Assembly: GCA_012934845.2 (NCBI GenBank)
Contig: WNNJ02003300.1
Coordinates: forward strand, 496,001-560,000
DNA from: Pomphorhynchus laevis
Taxonomy: Eukaryota; Acanthocephala; Palaeacanthocephala; Echinorhynchida; Pomphorhynchidae
Reading direction: 5' to 3'
Length of the DNA stretch: 64,000 bases
Shown here: piece after piece, positions 54,246 to 63,001 of the stretch
Position numbering within the stretch: position 1 is the first letter of the stretch
Layout of the letters: every line of letters starts with the position of its first letter
Notes under the pieces: model-generated
Told to the model about the DNA's origin: nothing
The model's database searches: none
Seen by the model: only the letters and a program-made list of their open reading frames with translations
Translations under genes and position numbers: made by a program

Positions 54246-54309
54246 ATAAGGCTTTATTCAACAATCTAGAATATAGTTATACAATATGATTACATGTTAG
54301 ATTATCACA
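54230..54309 (-). repeat. 80-bp LTR shared by the two units
   Basis: Identical in layout to the outer LTRs; it ends one unit and begins the other. Confidence 0.85.
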
Positions 54310-54428
54310 ATAATCGCCAGAAACAGCATTTGTAAGTTCGCTGGAATTCGTACAAACGTCCTGGAAAATTTTTTAATTCTGATAGTATTCGAGCAGGACA
54401 ATCTTCGGCAATATTATAGATCCATGTT

Positions 54429-55727
54429 TTAGAGTACGACAATGTCTGCAAGTAATGGCGTCTGCATGTTAGCGAGAGTTTGTCCAGGCAAATTTCTACC
54501 GAATGGGAACGTTATGAATTCATGTTCCTTCATGAATTCTCTGCCTAATATGGCATCAGCGCATAATGACGACAACAATGAAAAGCGGCAGCGTGGATAA
54601 GTATTTTTATTCAACTCAATGTTTGTTGTGCACTGTTTTGTAATTGTGGCCCAAGAGGAGGAGGACGCCATATAAACTGTTTTACAGCAAGATGTGGTTG
54701 TCAGTTGTAATTTATGTGCGATATTCGTGTCAATGAAATTTTCTGAACTGCCCGTATCTAGAAGACATTCGATTTGTTGACCATTGATTGTAATGGAAGT
54801 CAATGAACTTGGATCCTCTAAGTTGGACATGGAACATAACGCCGATGAAGTCGAGGTGGAAAATTTTAATTTTGATTGACAGACTTTGGCAAAATGACCA
54901 TGTTTAGAACAAATGTTGCAAGTAACGTCTCTTGCAGGACACTTACTGCGGGGGTGATAATGATTACCGCAAAAGTAACAGCGTTTGGTAATTTTGTTTC
55001 GCAAGGCTGCGTTAATCGATTTGTCATCATTGAATTCGGAATGGGAGGGTTCGTTATGGTTGTCCGCTGAAACCGATGCTAGCATTGATCTTGTCTCGTC
55101 ATTTGAAGTAAAAACGGCTGCTTGTTGTTGTGCGGCCTCTAGAGATGATGCCATTAAAACAATTTCATCGAAGTCAGTTTTATTCGATTCGAGTATCCTC
55201 TCACGTATATAAGAATTGAGTAGACCATGGACGAGGGCGTCAATGATATGGCTTCGACGGTTAGTTGCGGCATCGACATCTTCAAAATTACACTTTGTTG
55301 CCAACTCTTCAAGTTTTCTCACATATTGCTGGATATTCATCGTTTTATCTTGACGACAAGTATGCAGTTGAAATCTATTAAAAACCGCGTTAACTGGCTT
55401 CTGAAATTGCTTATCGAGTATATTTAAGGCTGAGTCGAATGTTCTAGAATCTTTGATCAGTAAGTAAAGTCTTGATGACAGTAAGTTAATGAGTACAAAT
55501 CGTTTCTGGTCATCTGTTACTGTGACTTGCAACGAGAAAAAATTTTGTAGCTTTTGGCGCCAGTGAATCCATTCGTCTTGACAATCTGATGTGTCTGGAT
55601 CCAGATTGAAAGGTTGAGGTATAAGAAGTTTATCCATGGAAACGTTGGACGTCAATTGTTGAAAATCCGAGTTCATTGATCTAACATAATATACACAATT
55701 GTCGAATAAATTGTAATGATAAACCAA
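54429..55727 (-). CDS. Gag-protease frame of the shortened Gypsy unit (fossil)
   Basis: A 432-aa frame nearly identical to the first third of the neighbouring polyprotein (Gag, zinc knuckles, protease). It then ends in unrelated residues. It belongs to the non-autonomous unit and has no RT or integrase. Confidence 0.75.
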   Translation of the reverse strand: MVYHYNLFDNCVYYVRSMNSDFQQLTSNVSMDKLLIPQPFNLDPDTSDCQDEWIHWRQKLQNFFSLQVTVTDDQKRFVLINLLSSRLYLLIKDSRTFDSALNILDKQFQKPVNAVFNRFQLHTCRQDKTMNIQQYVRKLEELATKCNFEDVDAATNRRSHIIDALVHGLLNSYIRERILESNKTDFDEIVLMASSLEAAQQQAAVFTSNDETRSMLASVSADNHNEPSHSEFNDDKSINAALRNKITKRCYFCGNHYHPRSKCPARDVTCNICSKHGHFAKVCQSKLKFSTSTSSALCSMSNLEDPSSLTSITINGQQIECLLDTGSSENFIDTNIAHKLQLTTTSCCKTVYMASSSSWATITKQCTTNIELNKNTYPRCRFSLLSSLCADAILGREFMKEHEFITFPFGRNLPGQTLANMQTPLLADIVVL

Positions 55728-55791
55728 ATAAGGCTTTATTCAACAATCTAGAATATAGTTATACAATATGATTACATGTTAGATTATCACA
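55712..55791 (-). repeat. 80-bp LTR (element 5' side)
   Basis: Third copy, bounding the shortened unit; followed by the TSD cggaa. Confidence 0.85.
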
Positions 55792-55796
55792 CGGAA
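55792..55796. repeat. Right 5-bp target-site duplication of the Gypsy composite
   Basis: cggaa directly after the third LTR, matching 50447-50451. Confidence 0.75.
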
Positions 55797-56350
55797 ATTT
55801 TGAAAATCTTTTTATACCTGCAATCTTTATTATCCTCAATTAGTCCCAAGACCCATGTTCCATCACGCATTCGGCCTCTATTATATTTTCGTCGACCTAT
55901 ATTTTCGACCACACATGTTTTGTAGATTACATAGACAATGTTACCATACCCAATTTGCATTCGTCTATTTGAACAATTCTACCAGGACCTCCCATTTTTG
56001 TACCCGTGGTTCGTCGAAACATTGATTCCATGCATACCTACCGCAAATCTAATTGTTTCCTCATATTTCGAAATATGTACCTCTCGGCAATCTTTTATGG
56101 TTGATAAAATTGACATTCTGACTGATACAACTAAATATTAGTAAAATTACAGTTGCTGAACTTTGTTGCAAAGCGATAAGAAATCATGATCGCCTTTGTT
56201 GGGGATATTTTGGCATATTCAAGCCATATTCCTTTTGTAACTGCGATATCCTTACACCCTTGTGCAGAGCATCTATTTGTAATGCCAAGTCATGAGATCA
56301 TGTATGTTAATCAAACCTAAATCGACCCAAGTGTTTGTCTTTATATTTTT
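55797..56350 (-). mobile_element. Merlin-type DNA transposon, transposase N-terminal part
   Basis: Minus-strand pieces, in order: a degenerate Cys segment (CTRV/GCKDIAVTKGIWLEYAK), ISPTKAIMISYRFATKFS, TTGTKMGGPGRIVQIDECKL, IGRRKYNRGRMRDGTWVLGL. VQIDECKLG and RGRMRDGTWVLG are hallmarks of the ISXO2-like DDE fold used by Merlin transposons. The frame is broken several times. The element predates the Gypsy insertion that splits it. Confidence 0.65.
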
Positions 56351-56556
56351 TCATTAGCCTGTTATGGCGGCTGCAAGTGCGATCTTTAGGCAGGATCTCT
56401 AAAAAATCGCTTTATTTAAAAATTTATTAAGTTTTGTTACCAAGCGTTTCGAACCATTCAGCACATGTGTTGTCATCACGTAGTGGTCCGCTAATCAATG
56501 CGTGAAGATTACAAACCATCTGAGAATCGTATAAACACATTATAATTTCAGTTTTC

Positions 56557-56573
56557 TCATTATTGAAGAAATA
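56557..56573. repeat. Left target-site duplication of SINE
   Basis: The 17-mer tcattattgaagaaata, repeated exactly at 56741-56757. Confidence 0.85.
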
Positions 56574-56740
56574 GCCCCGCGTGGCCGAATGGTGGAGGCG
56601 TGTGCATTGCAAACTCTATGTACGGGGTTCAAACCTCGAGCATGCACTCTCTATTGACTTCTCTGTAAGCACACGTCAAAGCCACAAGATCGCGTTGTCG
56701 AAAGACGTTGGGGCACCCGATGATGAAGCGGGACCACTCT
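56574..56740 (+). mobile_element. tRNA-derived SINE, 167 bp
   Basis: The 5' half has RNA polymerase III promoter boxes: A box tggccgaatgg (56582-56592) and B box ggttcaaacc (56626-56635), spaced as in a tRNA with a variable arm. The 3' half is unrelated to tRNA. A perfect 17-bp TSD flanks the 167-bp body, so this is a retroposed insertion. The cloverleaf is imperfect (the anticodon stem does not pair), so it is not a working tRNA gene. The LINE partner is not evident. Confidence 0.8.
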
Positions 56741-56757
56741 TCATTATTGAAGAAATA
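56741..56757. repeat. Right target-site duplication of SINE
   Basis: Second exact copy of tcattattgaagaaata. Confidence 0.85.
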
Positions 56758-56759
56758 AA

Positions 56760-57360
56760 ACCAGCGTTTAAAATTTTTAAAATTGTTAAAAATAAATTTA
56801 TTTTTATTCAAGATAATAAAGTAATGATGCCAATTTTTTGTGTATGCGTTGATTTATTGTAAGTTGGAAATAATAAGTTAAAAATGATGATAGGATATCA
56901 TACCAAAGTGCTTAAAAAGTATTTTGAAGTTCAAAAAGTTAAATTTTGTTTTACAACGTAATACATGTTAAATCAATCTCAAACTTGAAAATATTGTAGA
57001 TATATGATTTGTAATCGTATTATAATATTGCAGTAAACAAACTACTAACAAGGGCAATAATAAAATTTTAATTATTTTTGTTTTAATTTAAAAAATTTAA
57101 ATTTAAATTTTTTCAACATACTGAATAAATCAATTCATAAGTTTTTTTTGTAAATGTTAATTGATATATGTTCGATGTTGTGAGATGAAAAAATGTATGG
57201 GCTATCATATCGATTTTTTAGGAAAAATTATTTTTAAGTTCAAAAAATTGAACATTTTCTCTGAAGCGTAATAGACGTCGTATCGAGCTAAAACTTATAT
57301 GTGGTGTAGATACATAATGTGCAATCATTGTGTGATAATCTTTAACTAATCCAAACACTT
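56760..57360. other. AT-rich stretch without identified feature
   Basis: About 600 bases of A/T-rich DNA. No frame, repeat family or RNA motif stands out. The stretch 56880-57300 contains two loosely similar halves (gataggatatcatac / gggctatcatatcgat with following ttcaaaaa motifs), possibly an old local duplication. Confidence 0.3.
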
Positions 57361-57361
57361 A

Positions 57362-58930
57362 TTTGAAAAATATTCAAATTTTAATTGTTTTGAACAAAAT
57401 TTAATTTTAATTTCAAACTTTACCTACACTATGCTGCAAAAAATGAAAGATGTTTTTAAATGTCTAATAAAGGTCTTTCGTTTTTTATAATTTTTTTCTT
57501 ACCTATTTGTGTCCACCTTTCGGAAATGTTGCCGATAATTTACCGCCCATATTTCTACGTCATATTGCTGATATCATCTACATTCCACTCCACAACATAT
57601 TCTTGGCCTCCGCCACACCGGGACAGGTATCTGATGATTGGAAAGGCTCAATAATTAGTTCAGTATTCAAAAAGAAGAATCGCACAGATCCTAAAAACAA
57701 TAGGCAGCTAAGCCTTACGTATGTGTTGTAGAATATTTCAATGGCTGCTGCTTAATCACTTAATCGCACTTATTGAAGCTGAGAATATACTTTCAAATGC
57801 TTTCGCAAGGATATTCCACAACTACTAATTTAATGATATCTCATGACCAATGGATGCGCTGTCTGGATTTAGGTACTCCTGTCGATGTCATTTTCTTTGT
57901 ATTTTCAAAGGCATTTTGACACTATAATACACGCTTATTTGATCAAATACTTATCAATACTGGATTGGACTGGTATAGTATATGGTGGATCAATGAGTAT
58001 CTTTCTAACATATATTGTTATGATGGGGTAAATTCCACATTGTCTAATCGTTTTCCTTTGAATTGTGGTGTCTTTCAAGGGTCTGTAATATGGCCCACAC
58101 TGTTCAGCATATACATCAATGATCCGCTTCCACATGTAAAATCTTGATGCTTGCTTTACGCTGATGACCTAAAGATTTGCCGTCTAGTTTAGTCAAATAA
58201 AGACGCTCAATTACTCCAAGCTGGTATTGATACTGTATATTCATGGTCGGTTTTCAACGGTCTCCAGCTCAATAATAAAAAATGTGCTTCCATGTGTATC
58301 TCTCATCGAAACATTATCAACATAGAGTTTACCACCTTGATGGTGTAGCCATGCCGATTATTAACTAATATATGGATCTTGGTGTTTGGGTAGGACAAGA
58401 TTTAAGCACTCGCATGCATACCGACCTCGTGTGCTCACAGGTCAGAGGAGTCGTTGGTCTTCTCCACCTGTCAATTTTAAACGTTGATATATCTTATATT
58501 AGAACCATTTTTAAAGCTTTGATTCTAAGTATACTTTTATATGCTTCATTATTCTGTTACCCTATTACTAAGGAAGAATGTAATTACTTAGATAATGTTT
58601 ATCGCTCCGTCACGAGATTAGTCCGTACTGTCAGACATTTGAAATATAGGGATAGACTTGGGTATCTAAAAATACAAAGTCTTAGATTCATGCGAGTTCG
58701 TGCTGATATGTGCATCGTATGGCGTATTTTACATACTAAGGATCATCCATTGTGTCACTTGTTGAGATCGCGAGATCAGCCCTTGCTACGCGGACATTCC
58801 TAAATGCTGAGAACACTACGCCTATGCCACATCCGTATCTCACTTTTTGCACAGAGAGTAGTATCGGTACGGAATCAACTTTCCGATACGACTGTTAATT
58901 GTCGTTATATTGAGTTTAAACTATCTTGAT
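57362..58930 (+). mobile_element. CR1-type LINE, family E, RT and C-terminal part
   Basis: The RT starts with NLPPIFLRHIADIIYIPLHN then GQVSDDWKGSIISSVFKKKN and continues through decayed frames to FKGSVIWPTLFSIYINDPL, LLYADDLKICRLV (YADD intact) and LQLNNKKCASM. A last open frame of 143 aa (58372-58803: LGVWVGQDLSTRMHTDLVCS ... ILLYASLFCYPITKEE) is the post-RT region. There are many stops, so this is an old copy. Its first ~180 bases duplicate 50042-50230. Confidence 0.7.
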
Positions 58931-58997
58931 ACCTATTAACTACTTACAAGATTAATATACACAATCTAAAGTAAATACAATCTAAAGTAAATACATA

Positions 58998-59083
58998 TAC
59001 ATTGACGACAACCATCGACGACAACCATCGACGACAACCATCGACGACAACCATCGACGACAACCATCGACGACAACCATCGT
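58998..59083 (+). repeat. 13-bp tandem repeat at LINE A copy 3 5' end
   Basis: About six units of cgacgacaaccat-type repeat, the same as the ~17 units of copy 2. The preceding ctaaagtaaataca duplication (58965-58990) is flank. Confidence 0.85.
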
Positions 59084-59802
59084 TTATGGGTGGACGTAAG
59101 AAAACAACTAAGACCGACAACAACTATGGACAACTGCAAGTACAGTGCTCGACACACGATTGCAGCGTCTGGACAACAATCACCTGCGACAAGAATAAGG
59201 CTAAAGAAGACTTTGTATGTGGTTTTTGTGCCAACAAACTAATATGCAACCTTTCCAATAAGCACATATCAACATCCAACACGTCAACTCAAACTACCCC
59301 CGTCGTTTTTAATGTCCTTTCTCCACCCACCGACCCTGCCACCATATACACTTCCCATTCCATGTCATCTTCACTCCCCGACACCCCACGTCCCGTCCTT
59401 CCTGTCTCGTCTCTCAATAACTTGCATCCATCAATCAAAATCACCTCCACCAACCTCCACTATCCTTCCACTCATAACCTTTCCTCACATCGCTTGCCAC
59501 CCTCTTTATTATCATTATCCTCTATGTCTCCCGTCGTCAAACCAAATCCCTCCAAATCATCAACTGACAGCTCTTCTATCGTGATCTCACCTACTCACGT
59601 CAGTCGTCCTCCTTTACGGAAGCGCTTTGCTTCTCGCGATCGTTGCGTCATTGTTACTAATATCACGCCTTCTAACTCCTTATCTCCACAAGCACGTCTG
59701 GACCACGATGTTTCCGCCTTCAGATCCATCCTCTCGTCTATTGTTCCTGTGGATAAACCGTTTTTTTCAAGGACATTTCTCCTGTCGCATTCATCCGTCT
59801 AA
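59002..59802 (+). CDS. LINE A ORF1 (PHD-like zinc protein)
   Basis: This open frame of 266 aa is the best ORF1 of the family here. It includes the 13-residue repeat at the N-terminus (TTIDDNHRRQPS), which may be untranslated 5' sequence; the ATG within FMGGRKKTTKTDNN at about 59086 is the likelier start. Cys/His residues (CSTHDCSVW, CDKNK, CGFCANKLIC) form a PHD-like finger. The rest is Ser/Pro/Thr-rich with no motif. It presumably binds RNA or chromatin for the element; inferred from CR1-group relatives. Confidence 0.65.
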   Translation: MTTTIDDNHRRQPSTTTIDDNHRRQPSFMGGRKKTTKTDNNYGQLQVQCSTHDCSVWTTITCDKNKAKEDFVCGFCANKLICNLSNKHISTSNTSTQTTPVVFNVLSPPTDPATIYTSHSMSSSLPDTPRPVLPVSSLNNLHPSIKITSTNLHYPSTHNLSSHRLPPSLLSLSSMSPVVKPNPSKSSTDSSSIVISPTHVSRPPLRKRFASRDRCVIVTNITPSNSLSPQARLDHDVSAFRSILSSIVPVDKPFFSRTFLLSHSSV

Positions 59803-59983
59803 ACAAATCTTCTCAATCTAATCCTCCCCATCCCCCTCTCCTAAAAATTGTTTTCAAGCATCGCTCTCACGCGTCTTCTGTCCTCTCTCAACGATTCAAA
59901 CTCATGTCATCTTCAACCACTCGAATTTTCCCCGATCGCGCCCCTTCAGAAATCGCTCAAATCTCTTCAGCCCGCATCAAAAA

Positions 59984-61165
59984 ATGCCGTCGCGAGGAAA
60001 ACGGCGAAACATCACTCTCCATCTGAAACATAGACGGAAATTTTCAAGTTATCCACACCCGTCCAAAAATTCGATGGCGCTCCATCTCTCCTATGTGTCT
60101 TCTCCACTAGACTCTTTCGCCACAGCACACGGTTTCCGCCTCGGTCTCCTCAACACTAGATCTTATCCTCAACCTATTATCCTCAACCTATTAACCAAGC
60201 AATCCATCGATCTCTTCTGCATCACCGAATCCTGGCACTCAGATTCCGACGACCTTTCCATTCGCCGTCTGCTCTCTGCCGGTTGCTCCCTAGTCGAATC
60301 CGCCCGCCCCCTCAGCTCATGCCCTTCTAAATCCTCTAATCATGGCGGCATCGTCGCATTCGCGCGTCACCCAGAGTCTCTTCGCAAAATCAATCCCCCT
60401 TTCAGTCCTTGCTCTTTTGAATTGCTCACTTGTCGTTATTCTAACCCGATCACTCTAGATCTCGCCATTGTATACCGTCCTGGTTCATCAGCTCCTACAG
60501 CTCCTTTGACATCCAATGTCTACTCTCAAAGCGTCGGCTCCGCCATGCTTTTCGAGCCTATCACCGATCTCTCAGACGCGATTTCCGCTCGATCACTCCG
60601 TCTTTCCGTGATTCCTATCTTGCTCTTCGCCGGTCTCATCTCAACCTACTACGTACCAAATGCAACTCCTTCTGGCAGCATAAAATCATCACTTCATTCA
60701 ACTCTAAGACTCTGGCATACTTTTAACTCAATCCTTGTTCGCTCCTCTTCGCCGTGCAACATCAATGCCAATGATTATTCGTCATTTCTCCAGACTAAAG
60801 TATCCACGCTGCTCTCTCACACCCCGGTCTCCATCCTATCCCACTCTGCCCAGTCTACTCTCATCCATCCGGAACTCTTTCATCTTCTCCCTGTCTCACC
60901 TACAGAAGAATCATCTGTCCCCATGTCCTTGCCTAACAAAACGTCACCTGTCGATCCCCTGCCTACTCACATATTAAAATCTATATGCTCATCGATATCC
61001 CCATTTCTCACAACCTTGTTTAACTCGTCCATCCGCAGTCGTATCTTCCCTACACACTGGAAATCCGCAATCGTTCGTCCCATCCTTAAGAAACAATCGC
61101 TCGATCCCTCCCTTTTTCTAGCTATCGCCCCATTTCACTACTCCCCACTCTTTCTAAGCTCTTAG
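59984..61165 (+). pseudogene. LINE A copy 3 ORF2, first part (endonuclease fused to RT start)
   Basis: A 393-aa frame begins with the APE domain (LGLLNTRSYPQPI, DLFCITESWHSD, LAIVYRPGSSAP). The ~520-base deletion at 60498 keeps the frame open and joins it to the pre-RT linker. It therefore lacks the LGDFN and SDH motifs of the nuclease, which should be dead. It ends near 61165 by a frame change before the RT core. Confidence 0.7.
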
Positions 61166-61455
61166 AACGCCTCATCTTAATACAAATCAACGCTTATCTC
61201 TCCTCATCCAATCTGTACCCTCCTTTCCAATCCGCTTTCCGCTCTAATCACTCCACAGAAATCGCATGCATAAAAGTGTACAACGACTTACTCATTTCTC
61301 GAGACAAGGCTCTATATAGTGTTCTCATCTCCCTCGACCTCTCCTCTGCATTCGACATTGTCGACCACTCCGTCCTCTTTTCTCGCCTTCGTTATGATTA
61401 CGGCTTTTCTTCCTCCTTCGTAGTATAGTTTCCATCATATCTATCCGACCATTCT

Positions 61456-62439
61456 TTGCGAGTCTGTTCAAATTCATCATCCTCTCCTCCCATCCCTATT
61501 TTCTGCAAAGTCCAACAAAATTCAATCATAAGACCCCTGCTTTTCTCTCTTCTGCTTGGCGATCTCTCTCCGTTTATCAAACCTTACTCCTTTAACGTCA
61601 TGCAATACGCCGATGACATTCTAATCTATGCTCATGCACCCGCAAATCGCATACACGATATCGGCATTTCTGCCTCGAACCGTATTTCTTCTATCTACAA
61701 ACGTCTCTCCAATCTCCATCTCGTTCTAAACGCCGAAAAGTCCAAAATAATGTGGATCCTCCCCCGTAAACCAAACATATCTCCTCCCACTGTATACTTC
61801 GCCACATCGATCATCCCCATTGCCCACAATCTCACTTTCTTAGGCTTCCATTTCGATGATCACCTTTCCCTTAAACCCTTCGTCCGTGACAAGGTCCGCT
61901 CATCTAACTTAATTCTCCGTGACATCCGCCGTATTAACCCCCTTATCGACTTCCCTTCTTGTACGTCTCTTCTTTCATCGCTTCTTTTCCCTAAAATCGA
62001 TTACTGCCTTAGCCTTTTCGCCAATTCTCCAAAATCCATCATCCTACCCCTACAACGAATAATCAAAACCGCCGTTCGAGTGCTCTTTCGTCTCCGTCGC
62101 TTCGACCACACATCCACATATTTTGCCCAACTCTCCTGGCCCACCATCCACATCCGCATCAAACTCCGCCTTCTTCTCGTTACTTTTCGTCTCATCGCTG
62201 TCGGCTCCCCATCGTTCATCAAGCTTCCTTTCTTAGACGATACTCGCCCCACGTCGCTTTCGCTTCGTTCATGTTATACCCTCTTACTCCACGTTTCTAA
62301 TTACTCCAACAACTACGGTCTCCGATCCTTCCTCGTGGCCGCCGCGCTCGCCTGGAATCAACTCCCTCTCGACGTCCGCCGCGCTCCCTCCTTTATCACA
62401 TTCAAACACCTCCTCCGTTCACACCTTCTCGACGCCTGA
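61456..62439 (+). pseudogene. LINE A copy 3 ORF2, RT C-terminal part
   Basis: A 327-aa frame covers the second half of the RT: FNVMQYADDILIYAHAPANR (YADD intact), LNAEKSKIMWILPRKP, the long C-terminal domain LRLLLVTFRLIAVGSPS and ALAWNQLPLDVRRAPSF. Motif B is degraded (CKVQQNSIIRPLLF where GVPQGSVLGPLLF is expected). Upstream, the SLDLSSAFDIVDHS block at 61330 is in another frame, with a stop at about 61427. Confidence 0.7.
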
Positions 62440-62519
62440 TTCACAGTCTTGTTTTGTTGTGGTCATGTAAGCGTGCGCTGGCACGCATTTGCCACGTTAA
62501 AATAAATCCTTTTTTTAAT

Positions 62520-63000
62520 ATTCATGCGTTTAAGCTGGAGTTGGATTAAGATTTAGCCAGGATAATCGATTGCGATCTTGAAGTTTTACCTTGATTTCCT
62601 GTGATGCAATTTGTAAAGAGTCTTTGACTCACCGTGTTGTCTATATAATAATGTGAGTAGCCTAGCGGTCTGCGTCCGGTGCTGTTGCGGATCGGGCATC
62701 CAACGTGTCGTTGACATCTATGTGATCGCTCACATGGGCTTAGCTTATCACGTGCAGGTCCTCCGTGGGACTGACGTCCACAATGCGTCGACGATAAGCA
62801 GGAGCATCCACACCCACGAAATCATTGTCAGAGTCAGACAAATCCTCGTTCATAGTATGTCGGAATTGCGGATCGTCGAAACATTTAACGTTACCTCTAC
62901 CCCACCACTAATCCTTGTCTGTAATGATCTTTATGAGTGCTTCGGCGTTTCCTCTCAGCTACGGAAATTCGCTGGAATAATTCTTTAGCTTTTAAATAAT
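62520..63000 (+). other. Unassigned stretch with a tRNA-like A box
   Basis: A box tagcctagcgg at 62658-62668 and a loose B-box-like ggatcgggcatcc at 62689-62701 suggest a degenerate tRNA-derived SINE head. No TSD is visible, and the body beyond (to 62985) is GC-richer than its surroundings and open for 111 codons (62653-62988), which matches nothing I recognise. The first 120 bases show nothing. Confidence 0.3.
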
Positions 63001-63001
63001 T

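Larger units (their letters stand above)
50452..55791 (-). mobile_element. Ty3/Gypsy-type LTR element, composite of two units sharing an LTR
   Basis: Three near-identical 80-bp LTRs (50452-50531, 54230-54309, 55712-55791), starting TG and ending CA, bound two units in the same direction. The larger unit (50452-54309) looks whole and has parts in Ty3/Gypsy order: gag with zinc knuckles, protease, RT, RNase H, integrase. The smaller unit (54230-55791) is a shortened, non-autonomous copy with the gag and protease region. The whole composite has a single 5-bp TSD and sits in a Merlin transposon. The very high similarity between units and LTRs indicates a recent insertion. Confidence 0.85.
58998..62517 (+). 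mobile_element. LINE family A copy 3, internally deleted
   Basis: It follows copy 2 almost base for base from the repeats to about 60498, then joins sequence equivalent to 38757 of copy 2. About 520 bases of ORF2 (endonuclease end) are missing. Beyond about 60890 similarity to copy 2 drops, and 61400-61540 shares changes with copy 1. The 3' UTR and tail (62440-62517) are intact with the same hairpin. Confidence 0.85.

Noticed and set aside
55797-56350. Bacterial contamination suggested by ISXO2-like motifs
   Set aside because: The family has eukaryotic members (Merlin), and the remnant is interrupted by an LTR element with a TSD, so it is resident in this genome.
56574-56650. Functional tRNA gene
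   Set aside because: A and B boxes are present, but the anticodon stem does not pair, and a 17-bp TSD encloses a longer 167-bp body; a SINE fits better.
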